From contig JASLEG010000151.1 in assembly GCA_030151225.1 (NCBI GenBank), positions 1 to 29,450 on the forward strand: 29,450 bases of DNA, given 5' to 3'. Of this stretch, positions 1 through 7,970 are shown piece after piece. The first letter of the stretch is position 1; every line of letters begins with the position of its first letter. The notes beneath the pieces were generated by a model. That model was given only the letters and a program-made list of their open reading frames with translations. It was not told the origin of the DNA and did no database searches. Position numbers and translations under genes: made by a program. This DNA is from Burkholderia sp. GTDB lineage: Bacteria; Pseudomonadota; Gammaproteobacteria; Burkholderiales; Burkholderiaceae.

Positions 1-387
1 CTGGCCGCGCCCGACGCGATCGTGATGCATCCGGGGCCGATGAACCGCGGCGTCGAGATCGACTCGCAGGTGGCCGACGGCCCGCAATCGGTGATCCTCA
101 ACCAGGTGACGTTCGGCATCGCGGTGCGCATGGCCCCCGCCGCCCCGGCCGCCGACGACCCCGAAGCCAGGAAGCGCGCGATCATCGCGGCCGCGCTCGA
201 ACGAGCACGCAAGAAGAAGGAAGAGCTGGCCGCGAGCGGCGGCGCGCCGAAGAACACCGAGAACGTGAGCCCCGCCGTGCAGGCCCAGATCGACGCGGCG
301 GAAGCGCGCCGCAAGCGCATCGAGGCAGAGCGGGCGGCCTCCGACCCGGGCGACGCCCCGCCCGCCCCACCGTCCCGCACCGAATGA
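1..387 (+). CDS. pyrB'-'rsxB: Chimeric frame: PyrB C-terminus joined in frame to RsxB C-terminal tail (5' end outside window)
   Basis: The frame is open from base 1 and stops at 385-387. Residues 1-45 read like the extreme C-terminal region of aspartate carbamoyltransferase (pyrimidine synthesis): [13 protein letters not shown], then [11 protein letters not shown] and TFGIAVRMA, as remembered from Pseudomonas/Burkholderia PyrB. From about residue 46 the text becomes a Lys/Arg/Ala-rich charged helix ([43 protein letters not shown]), which I recognise as the C-terminal extension of Burkholderia RsxB, the ferredoxin-like subunit of the Rsx/Rnf electron transport complex. RsxB is normally followed directly by nth, as here: the stop overlaps the nth start as ATGA. 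No ferredoxin cysteines are present, so this is not a complete RsxB. PyrB normally ends about ten residues after RMA. The frame is either a true fusion/deletion or an assembly chimera; the sequence alone cannot decide. Confidence 0.75.
130..140 (+). other. PyrB/RsxB junction
   Basis: The codons GTG CGC ATG GCC (124-135) fit PyrB, whereas CCC GCC GCC CCG (136 onward) fit the Ala/Pro linker ahead of the RsxB tail. The frame is kept across the join. No insertion sequence or long direct repeat is visible at the join, but the upstream partner sequence is outside the window, so microhomology cannot be judged. Confidence 0.6.
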
Positions 388-1028
388 ACGCCAACAAACG
401 ACGCGCGATCTACGAGACGCTGCGCAGCCTGAATCCGGCACCGACCACCGAGCTCGAATACACCACGCCGTTCGAGCTGCTGATCGCGGTGCTGCTGTCG
501 GCGCAGGCCACCGACGTATCGGTCAACAAGGCGATGCGCAGGATGTTCCCGGTCGCCAACACGCCAGCGCAGGTGCTCGCGCTCGGCGAGGCCGGCGTGA
601 GCGACTACATCAAGACGATCGGCCTCTACAAGACCAAGGCGAAGAACGTGATCGCCACTTGCCGGATCCTGCTCGATCAACATGGCGGCGAGGTGCCGGC
701 CGAGCGCGAAGCGCTCGAGGCGCTGCCCGGCGTCGGCCGCAAGACGGCCAACGTGGTGCTCAACACCGCGTTCGGCCATCCGACCATCGCCGTGGACACG
801 CACATCTTCCGCGTGGCCAATCGCACCGGGCTCGCGCCGGGCAAGGACGTGCGCATCGTGGAGGCCGCGCTCGAGAAGTTCACGCCGGCGGAATTCCTGC
901 AGGACGCGCACCACTGGCTGATCCTGCACGGCCGCTACGTGTGCAAGGCGCGCCGGCCCGAATGCTGGCACTGCGCGATCGAGCCGCTCTGCGAATTCCG
1001 CCCGAAGACGCCCGCGCCGATCGAGTGA
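384..1028 (+). CDS. nth: Endonuclease III (DNA glycosylase/AP lyase)
   Basis: This is a base-excision-repair enzyme of the cytoplasm that removes oxidised pyrimidines and cleaves the abasic site. The 214-residue length is normal for the family. The helix-hairpin-helix [12 protein letters not shown] lies at 114-125, with the catalytic lysine K120 and the catalytic aspartate D138 in VDTH; both numbers equal those of E. coli Nth. The C-terminal [4Fe-4S] loop is intact as C187-X6-C194-X2-C197-X5-C203. The ATG at 384 overlaps the preceding stop (ATGA), which implies translational coupling to the rsxB-type gene, a linkage usual in this group. Nothing suggests damage. Confidence 0.97.
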
Positions 1029-1110
1029 CGCGCAGGCACGGCAGGCGCGGCAATTGATTCGCACTGCCATCGGTTGCGGCGGGCAACCGGCAACACCTGC
1101 CGAGCCCGCG

Positions 1111-1116
1111 TAGAAT
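1111..1116 (+). promoter_or_regulatory. Possible -10 element upstream of the DUF1841 gene
   Basis: TAGAAT stands 46 bases before the ATG at 1162. No convincing -35 lies 16-18 bases upstream, so this is only a candidate; the gene could also be read through from nth. Confidence 0.25.
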
Positions 1117-1161
1117 GGCCGCTTGCGCCGCATGCCGCGGTTGCCCCCCACAGCCAACATC

Positions 1162-1599
1162 ATGTTCAATCCGAGCCGCGACGAAGTCCGTCGCTTCTTC
1201 ATCGACGCCCGTCGCAAGCAGCGCCGGGGCGAGATCCTCACGCCGCTCGAGGCGATGGCCGCCGACTGGATCGTCGAGCACCCCGAATACCACGCCGATC
1301 TCGACGACGACAGCGAAGCCGGCGCCGCGCGCGAGTACCCGCCCGAAGGCGGTCGCACCAACCCGTTCCTGCACCTGTCGATGCATCTGGCGATCAGCGA
1401 GCAGCTCTCGATCGATCAGCCGCCCGGCATCCGGGCCGCGCACGAGCGGCTCGTGGCGCGCATGCCGTCGGCGCACGACGCGCAGCACGCGATCATGGAA
1501 TGCCTGGGCGAGACGATCTGGGAAGCACAGCGCACCCACACCCCGCCCGACACCGACGCCTACCTGCAACGCATCCTGCGCCGCGCCTCGCGCGACTGA
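1162..1599 (+). CDS. DUF1841 family protein
   Basis: This is a 145-residue cytoplasmic protein of unknown function, beginning MFNPSRDEVRRFF as is usual for DUF1841 proteins of Betaproteobacteria. I chose the ATG at 1162 rather than the upstream ATG at 1123 because family members start at this point and the extra residues look like untranslated leader. The protein has an acidic stretch (HADLDDDSEAG), a histidine-rich core (NPFLHLSMHLAISEQL) and a C-terminal helical part with several histidines (SAHDAQHAIMECLGE). There is no signal peptide or membrane segment. It follows nth by about 130 bases and is the last gene before a convergent cytochrome pair. No function can be assigned from the sequence. 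Confidence 0.88.
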   Translation: MFNPSRDEVRRFFIDARRKQRRGEILTPLEAMAADWIVEHPEYHADLDDDSEAGAAREYPPEGGRTNPFLHLSMHLAISEQLSIDQPPGIRAAHERLVARMPSAHDAQHAIMECLGETIWEAQRTHTPPDTDAYLQRILRRASRD

Positions 1600-1641
1600 G
1601 CCCGAGGCCCTGCAGCCCTTGGCCCCCCGCCGCCACCAACG

Positions 1642-1665
1642 AAAACGCCCCGCCTGAGCGGGGCG
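1642..1665 (-). terminator. Intrinsic terminator of the cytochrome pair
   Basis: A perfect 8-bp stem (CGCCCCGC / GCGGGGCG, 1646-1653 and 1658-1665) has a 4-base loop. On the minus strand it is followed by TTTT (AAAA at 1642-1645 on plus). It lies about 37 bases past the stop of the minus-strand cytochrome gene and may also stop plus-strand transcripts from the DUF1841 gene. Confidence 0.8.
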
Positions 1666-1701
1666 CGTCGCAGGTGGGCGCGGGCCGTCGCGCCCGCCCG
1701 G

Positions 1702-2070
1702 TCACTTCTTGAACACGAGACTGCCGGGCAGCGATTCGAGGTAGGCGGCGATGTCGTTCATGTCGCCGACAGACAGGCTCTGCACCTGCGCCTGCATGAT
1801 CGCGTTGTTGCGGCCGAGCAGCGGATTGGCGAGCCCCATCTGATACTGGCGCATGGCCCAGACGAGGTAGTCTGCGCGCTGCCCCGCGATGCGCGGGTAT
1901 TCGGCGTTGATCGGGTTGTCGAGCCTGGTGCCGTGGCACGCGGCGCAGTTGTGCGTTTCGACGAGCTGCTTGCCCTTGGCCGCGTCGGCGGCGTGTGCCG
2001 CGCCCGTGGCGAAGCAGGCGGCGAGCACGAGCACCGTCGCGATGTGCGATGCCGGTTGAGGCTTGTTCAT
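1702..2070 (-). CDS. Class I c-type cytochrome, periplasmic (second of a tandem pair)
   Basis: This 122-residue small electron carrier is exported by Sec. An N-terminal hydrophobic segment (VLVLAACFATGAAHA) ends in AHA, giving a predicted cleavage near residue 27. One haem-binding motif CAACH occupies residues 42-46. Candidate axial methionines are M92 (in NAIMQAQV) and M104. The closing helix MNDIAAYLESLP is typical of cytochrome c4/c553-like domains. An AGGAG ribosome-binding site precedes the ATG. It lies 39 bases downstream of a similar cytochrome on the same strand, so the two are probably one transcript ending at the 1642-1665 hairpin. The electron donor and acceptor are unknown because no oxidase or reductase genes adjoin. 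Confidence 0.9.
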   Translation of the reverse strand: MNKPQPASHIATVLVLAACFATGAAHAADAAKGKQLVETHNCAACHGTRLDNPINAEYPRIAGQRADYLVWAMRQYQMGLANPLLGRNNAIMQAQVQSLSVGDMNDIAAYLESLPGSLVFKK

Positions 2071-2109
2071 GGAGGCTCCTGTCCTGCCGAGCGAGACCCA
2101 GCGCAGGCT

Positions 2110-2469
2110 TTACTTGTAGGGATTGATCTTCGAATCGGGCTTCTGGGCCGCGTAGTACGCGGCGAGATCCGCAATGTCCTGGTCGGTCAGCGAGGCGGCC
2201 ACCGCGTTCATCGACGGGAAATGCCGGTCCTTCTTGCGGTACGCCTTCAGCGCGTTTTCCAGGTATTGCTGGTTTTGCCCGCCGAGCAGCGGCACCCGGT
2301 ACACCTCGGGATACGCCGCGCGGTAGTCTTCGATGCCATGACAGCCGATGCACATCGCCGCCTTGCCGGCCCCGTCTTTCGGATTGCCCGCCGCCCATGC
2401 CTGCGAGGCGGCGGCCGAAAGCGCTACGAGTGCCGCGGCCACGAGCTGTTTGCCGACGAAATTGTTCAT
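2110..2469 (-). CDS. Class I c-type cytochrome, periplasmic (first of a tandem pair)
   Basis: This 119-residue protein has a signal peptide (LVAAALVALSAAASQAWA, cleavage near residue 26) and one haem-attachment motif CIGCH at residues 40-44. The likely axial methionine is M87 in HFPSMNAV, followed by the usual C-terminal helix (DQDIADLAAYYAAQ). It precedes a second monohaem cytochrome by 39 bases. The two together resemble a dihaem cytochrome c4 split into two polypeptides, though this is inference from arrangement and similar domain layout. The start ATG is preceded only by a weak purine stretch. A candidate promoter lies about 100 bases upstream. Confidence 0.9.
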   Translation of the reverse strand: MNNFVGKQLVAAALVALSAAASQAWAAGNPKDGAGKAAMCIGCHGIEDYRAAYPEVYRVPLLGGQNQQYLENALKAYRKKDRHFPSMNAVAASLTDQDIADLAAYYAAQKPDSKINPYK

Positions 2470-2569
2470 AGCTTGTACCTAGCTTGAGGGGAAAACCTGT
2501 CGCCCGGTAAGGCAACGGACTGCGTCGTTTTGCTTGTAGATTAGGACACGCAGGCCGAAAAGCGGCCCG

Positions 2570-2599
2570 ATTGTACCGCGCGCAAATCGGCGCAGTCCA
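2570..2599 (-). promoter_or_regulatory. Candidate sigma-70 promoter of the cytochrome pair
   Basis: On the minus strand TGGACT (2599-2594) is followed, after 18 bases, by TACAAT (2575-2570). That gives a leader of about 95 bases to the ATG at 2469. The match is reasonable but not strong. Confidence 0.35.
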
Positions 2600-2694
2600 T
2601 CCGCGCCGGCCCTGCCCCGCGGCCCCGTCCCGAAGGCGTTCGCGCCCGGCCTGACGAGGGTCGGACAGCGCCCGCCACGATACCAAGGCCGCCC

Positions 2695-2723
2695 CCGACG
2701 CAACAGCGCCTTTGACTTATACT
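2695..2723 (+). promoter_or_regulatory. Candidate promoter of the MoxR/VWA pair
   Basis: TATACT at 2718-2723 is a good -10. The hexamer 17 bases upstream (CCGACG, 2695-2700) shares only GAC with the -35 consensus. Transcription would begin some 20 bases before the ATG at 2751. Confidence 0.3.
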
Positions 2724-2750
2724 GGGCTTTTTGCAGGGAAACAGGCCGCC

Positions 2751-3593
<843 letters not shown>

Positions 3594-3615
3594 TCCGCGA
3601 GCGAGGAGCGCGGCC

Positions 3616-4791
3616 ATGCTGATCGACTTCTTCTACTCGCTGCGCGCAGCGAAGCTGCCCGTCTCGGTCAAGGAATACCTGATGCTGCTCGACGCGCTGC
3701 GGCACGACGTGATCCCGCCGTCGATCGACGCGTTCTATTACCTCGCCCGCATGACGCTGGTGAAGGACGAGCAGTACTTCGACCGCTTCGACCAGGCGTT
3801 CGGCGCCTATTTCCACGGCGTCGCCACGCTGCCCTCGGAAGCCTTCGAGATTCCGGCCGACTGGCTCGAGAAGAAGCTGCAACGCGAGCTCACGGCCGAG
3901 GAAAAGGCGCAGATCGAGGCGCTCGGCGGCCTGGAAAAACTGATGGACCGGCTGCGCGAGCTGTTCGACGAGCAGAAGGGCCGCCACGAGGGCGGCAACA
4001 AGTGGATCGGCACCGGCGGCACCTCGCCGTTCGGCCATGGCGGCTACAACCCGGAAGGCATCCGCATCGGCGGCCCGTCGAACGGCAACCGCACCGCGGT
4101 GAAGGTGTGGGAGACGCGCGCCTACCGCGATTACGACGATTCGGTCGAGCTCGGCACGCGCAACATCAAGGTGGCGCTGCGCCGGTTGCGCCGCTTCGCG
4201 CGCGAGGGCGCGGCCGAGGAGCTCGACATGCCCGGCACGATCCGCAGCACGGCCGCCAATGCCGGCTGGCTCGACCTGCGCATGGTGCCCGAGCGCCACA
4301 ACAAGGTGAAGGTGCTGATGCTGCTCGACGTGGGCGGCTCGATGGACGACCACATCCAGCGCACCGAGGAGCTGTTCTCGGCGGCCAAGGCGGAATTCAA
4401 GCATCTCGAGTTCTATTACTTCCACAACTGCGTGTACGACCACCTGTGGAAGAACAACCGCCGCCGCCACGCCGAGCGCACGCCCACCTGGGACGTGCTG
4501 CACAAGTTCACGCCCGACTACAAGCTGATCTTCGTGGGCGACGCCACCATGAGCCCCTACGAGGTGGTGCAGCCGGGCGGCTCGGTCGAATACAACAATG
4601 CCGAAGCCGGCAGCGTCTGGCTGCGCCGGCTCGCCGACCAGTTCCCGCATCACGCGTGGCTCAACCCCGAGCCCGAGCGACTATGGGAATACCGGCAATC
4701 GGTGTCGATCATCCGCGATCTGCTCGGCACGCGCATGTATCCGCTGACGCTGGCCGGCCTCGAGGCGGCGATGCGGCAGCTGAGCAAATAG
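3616..4791 (+). CDS. VWA-domain protein, CoxE-like partner of MoxR ATPase
   Basis: This is a 391-residue protein without signal peptide or membrane segment. The N-terminal ~200 residues are helical and charged, including a Gly-rich stretch (GTGGTSPFGHGGYNPEG). A von Willebrand A domain starts near residue 230. The metal-ion (MIDAS) motif reads DVGGS at D238-S242, so the first serine of the usual DxSxS is glycine. A second acidic MIDAS candidate is D309 in VGDATMSP. A strong AGGAG ribosome site (3604-3608) precedes the ATG. The close pairing with a MoxR ATPase matches the known MoxR/CoxE-like arrangement, where the pair is thought to assemble or insert metal into a client. Which client is served here is not shown. 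Confidence 0.9.
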   Translation: MLIDFFYSLRAAKLPVSVKEYLMLLDALRHDVIPPSIDAFYYLARMTLVKDEQYFDRFDQAFGAYFHGVATLPSEAFEIPADWLEKKLQRELTAEEKAQIEALGGLEKLMDRLRELFDEQKGRHEGGNKWIGTGGTSPFGHGGYNPEGIRIGGPSNGNRTAVKVWETRAYRDYDDSVELGTRNIKVALRRLRRFAREGAAEELDMPGTIRSTAANAGWLDLRMVPERHNKVKVLMLLDVGGSMDDHIQRTEELFSAAKAEFKHLEFYYFHNCVYDHLWKNNRRRHAERTPTWDVLHKFTPDYKLIFVGDATMSPYEVVQPGGSVEYNNAEAGSVWLRRLADQFPHHAWLNPEPERLWEYRQSVSIIRDLLGTRMYPLTLAGLEAAMRQLSK

Positions 4792-4942
4792 CGCCGCCCG
4801 CGCCCGATCCGCGCTGCCGCTTCCCCGTCGCGGCCAATCTGAAGCACAATCTCGCGCCGGCGCCGTGTGGCGCTCGCCGCTTTCCCTGTTTTCAGCCCGC
4901 TTTTACCGTTCCCGCCCCTCCCCGCTCCGGAGCCTTCGCAAC

Positions 4943-6154
4943 ATGAATCCGTCCCACGCGCCCGGCACGCCACCGGCCGCCCCCGCCCCGCGCTTCCTCG
5001 CGGATACCTCGCTGTCCGCGCTCGTGGCCGGCTTCGTCGCGATGATGACGGGCTACACGAGCGCACTGGTGCTGATGTTTCAGGCCGGCCGCGCCGCGCA
5101 CCTGAGCGACGCGCAGATCTCCTCGTGGATCTGGGCGCTGTCGATCGGCATGGGCCTGACCACGGTGGGCCTGTCGCTGCGCTTTCGCGCGCCGGTCGTG
5201 GTGGCCTGGTCCACTCCGGGCGCCGCGCTGCTGGTGTCCTCGCTGCCCGGCGTGCCGTATCCGGAGGCGATCGGCGCCTTCGTGGTGTGCGCGCTGCTGC
5301 TGACCGCGGTGGGCGTGAGCGGCGTGTTCGATTCGCTGATGCGGCGCGTGCCGGCGGGGATCGCCGCGGCGCTGCTGGCCGGCATCCTGTTCGAGATCGG
5401 CATCGAGATCTTCCACGCCGCGCAGTTCCGCACCGAGCTGGTGGTGGCGATGTTCCTGACCTATCTCGTCACCAAGCGCTTCTCGCCGCGCTACGCGATC
5501 ATCGCCACGCTGATCGTGGGCACCGCCGTGGCCGGCGCGCTGGGCCTGCTCGACTTCAGCCGCTTCCACGTCGCGCTGGCACGCCCCGTGCTCACGGTGC
5601 CGGCCTTCTCGATCGCCTCGATCATCAGCATCGGCATTCCGCTGTTCGTGGTGGCGATGGCCTCGCAGAACGTGCCCGGCGTGGCCGTGCTGCGCGCCGA
5701 CGGCTACCAGACGCCGTCCTCGCCGCTGATCGGCTGGACCGGCTTCGCCTCGCTCGTGCTCGCCCCGTTCGGCTCCCACGGCGTGAACCTGGCCGCGATC
5801 ACGGCGGCGATCTGCACCGGCCCCGAGGCGCACGAGAATCCGGCGCGCCGCTACGCGGCGGCCGTCTGGTGCGGCGTGTTCTACCTGATCGCGGGCGTGT
5901 TCGGCGCGACCATCTCCGCGCTGTTCGACGCGCTGCCGAAGGCGCTGGTGGTGTCGGTGGCGGCGCTCGCGCTGTTCGGCTCGATCATGAGCGGCCTGAC
6001 CAACGCGATGCAGGACGTGCGCCAGCGCGAGGCCGCGCTGGTCACCTTCATGACCACCGCCTCGGGCCTCACGCTGCTGTCGATCGGGCCGGCCTTCTGG
6101 GGGCTGGTGGCCGGCCTCGTCACCCAGCTGATCCTGAACGCGCGGCGCGGCTGA
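4943..6154 (+). CDS. benE: BenE-family benzoate/H+ symporter-like transporter
   Basis: This 403-residue inner-membrane protein has about twelve hydrophobic segments, for example LVAGFVAMMTGYTSALVLMF near the N-terminus. Family hallmarks include VVVAWSTPGAALL, PLFVVAMASQNVPGVAVLRADGY and APFGSHGVNLAAITAAICTG. BenE proteins are described as benzoate-proton symporters; substrate here is inferred from family only. The start at 4943 is supported by CGGAG about 11 bases upstream; an upstream start would add a leader lacking membrane character. No ben or cat catabolic genes are in the window; the neighbours are a MoxR/VWA pair and transaldolase. The gene name follows the family, and the true substrate may differ. 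Confidence 0.88.
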   Translation: MNPSHAPGTPPAAPAPRFLADTSLSALVAGFVAMMTGYTSALVLMFQAGRAAHLSDAQISSWIWALSIGMGLTTVGLSLRFRAPVVVAWSTPGAALLVSSLPGVPYPEAIGAFVVCALLLTAVGVSGVFDSLMRRVPAGIAAALLAGILFEIGIEIFHAAQFRTELVVAMFLTYLVTKRFSPRYAIIATLIVGTAVAGALGLLDFSRFHVALARPVLTVPAFSIASIISIGIPLFVVAMASQNVPGVAVLRADGYQTPSSPLIGWTGFASLVLAPFGSHGVNLAAITAAICTGPEAHENPARRYAAAVWCGVFYLIAGVFGATISALFDALPKALVVSVAALALFGSIMSGLTNAMQDVRQREAALVTFMTTASGLTLLSIGPAFWGLVAGLVTQLILNARRG

Positions 6155-6189
6155 CGCGCGGGCGGCCGTGATGCGCCCCCGATTCGACA

Positions 6190-6218
6190 CGGACGTGCCG
6201 GCCATTCGGGCCTAGAAT
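6190..6218 (+). promoter_or_regulatory. Candidate promoter of tal
   Basis: TAGAAT at 6213-6218 is a good -10. The hexamer 17 bases upstream (CGGACG) shares the GAC core of a -35. It would give a leader of about 120 bases containing the GC palindrome at 6241-6258. Confidence 0.35.
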
Positions 6219-6240
6219 AGGGAATTCCGGCTGCCGGGCC

Positions 6241-6258
6241 GGCCCGCGCGCGCGGGCC
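6241..6258. repeat. Perfect 18-bp GC palindrome in the tal leader
   Basis: Bases 6241-6258 read the same on both strands (GGCCCGCGC mirrored), in a longer GC-only stretch at 6236-6270. In RNA it would form a very stable hairpin between the candidate promoter and the tal start. There is no U-tract, so it is not an intrinsic terminator. Confidence 0.5.
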
Positions 6259-6343
6259 CGCCGGCCGGCCTGCTTCGCCGCCGCGCGCTGCCGCGCGGCT
6301 CTTCCGTCGAACCCGGCGCGCCGCGCCCATCCAAAGATTCGCC

Positions 6344-7297
6344 ATGACTACCGCACTCGACCAGCTGAAGCAGTACACGACCGTCGTCGCCGACACGGGC
6401 GATTTCCAGCAGCTCGCGCAGTATCAGCCGCAGGACGCGACCACCAATCCGTCGCTGATCCTGAAGGCGGTCCAGAAGGACGCCTACAAGCCGCTCCTCG
6501 AGAAAACCGTGCGCGATCACGCCGGCGAATCCACCGGCTTCATCATCGACCGCCTGCTGATCGCGTTCGGCACCGAAATCCTCAAGATCATCCCGGGCCG
6601 CGTATCCACCGAAGTGGACGCGCGCCTGTCGTTCGACGCGCAAGGCTCGATCGACAAGGGCCGCGAGCTGATCCGCCTCTATGAAGCCGCCGGCATCGGC
6701 CGCGAGCGCATCCTGATCAAGCTCGCCTCGACCTGGGAAGGCATCCGCGCCGCCGAGGTGCTGCAGAAGGACGGCATCAAGTGCAACATGACGCTGCTGT
6801 TCTCGCTGGCCCAGGCCGCCGCCTGCGCCGAGGCCGGCGCGCAGCTGATCTCGCCGTTCGTCGGCCGGATCTACGACTGGTACAAGAAGCAGGCCGGTGC
6901 CGACTGGGACGAGGCAAGGAACGGCGGCGCCAACGATCCGGGCGTGCAGTCGGTGCGCCGCATCTACGCGTACTACAAGAAGTTCGGCTACAGGACGGAA
7001 GTGATGGGCGCGAGCTTCCGCACCACCAGCCAGATCACCGAGCTGGCCGGCTGCGACCTGCTGACGATCAGCCCGGACCTGCTGCAGAAGCTGCACGACA
7101 GCAGCGACAAGGTGGAGCGCAAGCTGTCGGCCGACAACCTCGCCGATACGCCGGCCGAGCGCGTGGCGATCGACGAGCCGGCATTCCGCTTCCAGCTCAA
7201 CGACGACGCGATGGCCACCGAGAAGCTGGCCGAGGGCATCCGAGCCTTCGCGGCCGATGCGGTCAAGCTCGAAGGCCTGATCGAAGCGCTGCGCTGA
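6344..7297 (+). CDS. tal: Transaldolase
   Basis: This cytoplasmic enzyme of the non-oxidative pentose phosphate pathway moves a dihydroxyacetone unit from sedoheptulose-7-phosphate to glyceraldehyde-3-phosphate. At 317 residues it has the length of the TalB type. Signatures are DATTNPSLI at 31-39, ILIKLASTWEGI with the Schiff-base lysine K126 (equivalent to E. coli TalB K132), CNMTLLFS with downstream SPFVGRIYDWY, and MGASFRTTSQI. The start codon follows a weak AAAG site and begins MTTALDQLKQYTTVVADTGD as family members do. It stands alone: 189 bases of noncoding sequence separate it from benE and 196 bases from the next gene. Confidence 0.97.
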   Translation: MTTALDQLKQYTTVVADTGDFQQLAQYQPQDATTNPSLILKAVQKDAYKPLLEKTVRDHAGESTGFIIDRLLIAFGTEILKIIPGRVSTEVDARLSFDAQGSIDKGRELIRLYEAAGIGRERILIKLASTWEGIRAAEVLQKDGIKCNMTLLFSLAQAAACAEAGAQLISPFVGRIYDWYKKQAGADWDEARNGGANDPGVQSVRRIYAYYKKFGYRTEVMGASFRTTSQITELAGCDLLTISPDLLQKLHDSSDKVERKLSADNLADTPAERVAIDEPAFRFQLNDDAMATEKLAEGIRAFAADAVKLEGLIEALR

Positions 7298-7493
7298 AGC
7301 GCCGGGCACGGTGGATTCGCGTCCCACGCTAATTCGCCGTGCCTGATTCGCCCCCGCCAACGGCCGCCTCCGCGCGGTCGTTGTCACATCCGGAGCACGC
7401 CGCACGCACTACCATTCCGGGTACGGCACCCTGGCCTCCCGGTCGGGACGCCGGCGTTTACGCTTGGCAGAACGAATCTTCAAGGAGACGACC

Positions 7494-7928
7494 ATGCAAG
7501 TGCAACCGTATCTGTTCTTCGGCGGCCGCTGCGACGAGGCGATCGCGTTCTACCGCGATGCGATCGGCGCGGAGGTGAAGATGCTGATGCGCTACCGCGA
7601 TGCGCCGCCCGATCCGGCCCGGCCGATCGACGCCGCGGCTGCCGACAAGGTGATGCACGCGAACCTGCGGGTGGGCGAATCGCAGCTGATGTGCTCGGAC
7701 GGCGACATGCGGCCCGGCGCGCAGGCGCAGGTGCACGACGGCTATTCGCTGTCGCTGAACCCGGCCGGCGTGGACGAGGGCCGGCGCCTGTTCGACGCGC
7801 TGGCCGCCGGCGGCACGGTGGTCATGCCGTTCGGCCCCACCTTCTGGGCGCTCGGCTTCGGCATGCTGCGCGACCGCTTCGGCGTGCACTGGATGATCAA
7901 CGTGGAGGATCCGGCGGCGCGGCCATGA
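7494..7928 (+). CDS. PhnB-like VOC (glyoxalase-fold) protein
   Basis: This 144-residue cytoplasmic protein of the vicinal oxygen chelate superfamily is closest in pattern to the PhnB/3-demethylubiquinone-like group. It begins MQVQPYLFFGGRCDEAIAFY and ends with FGMLRDRFGVHWMINV, both typical. A strong AAGGAG site about 8 bases before the ATG at 7494 settles the start against an upstream ATG at 7464. These proteins are small homodimeric folds used for diverse enzymes or binding proteins; substrate cannot be told. It is followed by a convergent gene on the minus strand after 42 bases, with no obvious terminator between them. Confidence 0.88.
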   Translation: MQVQPYLFFGGRCDEAIAFYRDAIGAEVKMLMRYRDAPPDPARPIDAAAADKVMHANLRVGESQLMCSDGDMRPGAQAQVHDGYSLSLNPAGVDEGRRLFDALAAGGTVVMPFGPTFWALGFGMLRDRFGVHWMINVEDPAARP

Positions 7929-7970
7929 AGCATGGCCGGGATGCGCTGGCCGCGCGCCGGTGACGCGCGC

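Noticed and set aside
4002..6171. Long alternative plus frames across the VWA and BenE genes
   Set aside because: Arg/Pro/Ala-rich frame-shadows; the chosen frames have clear motifs and good ribosome sites.
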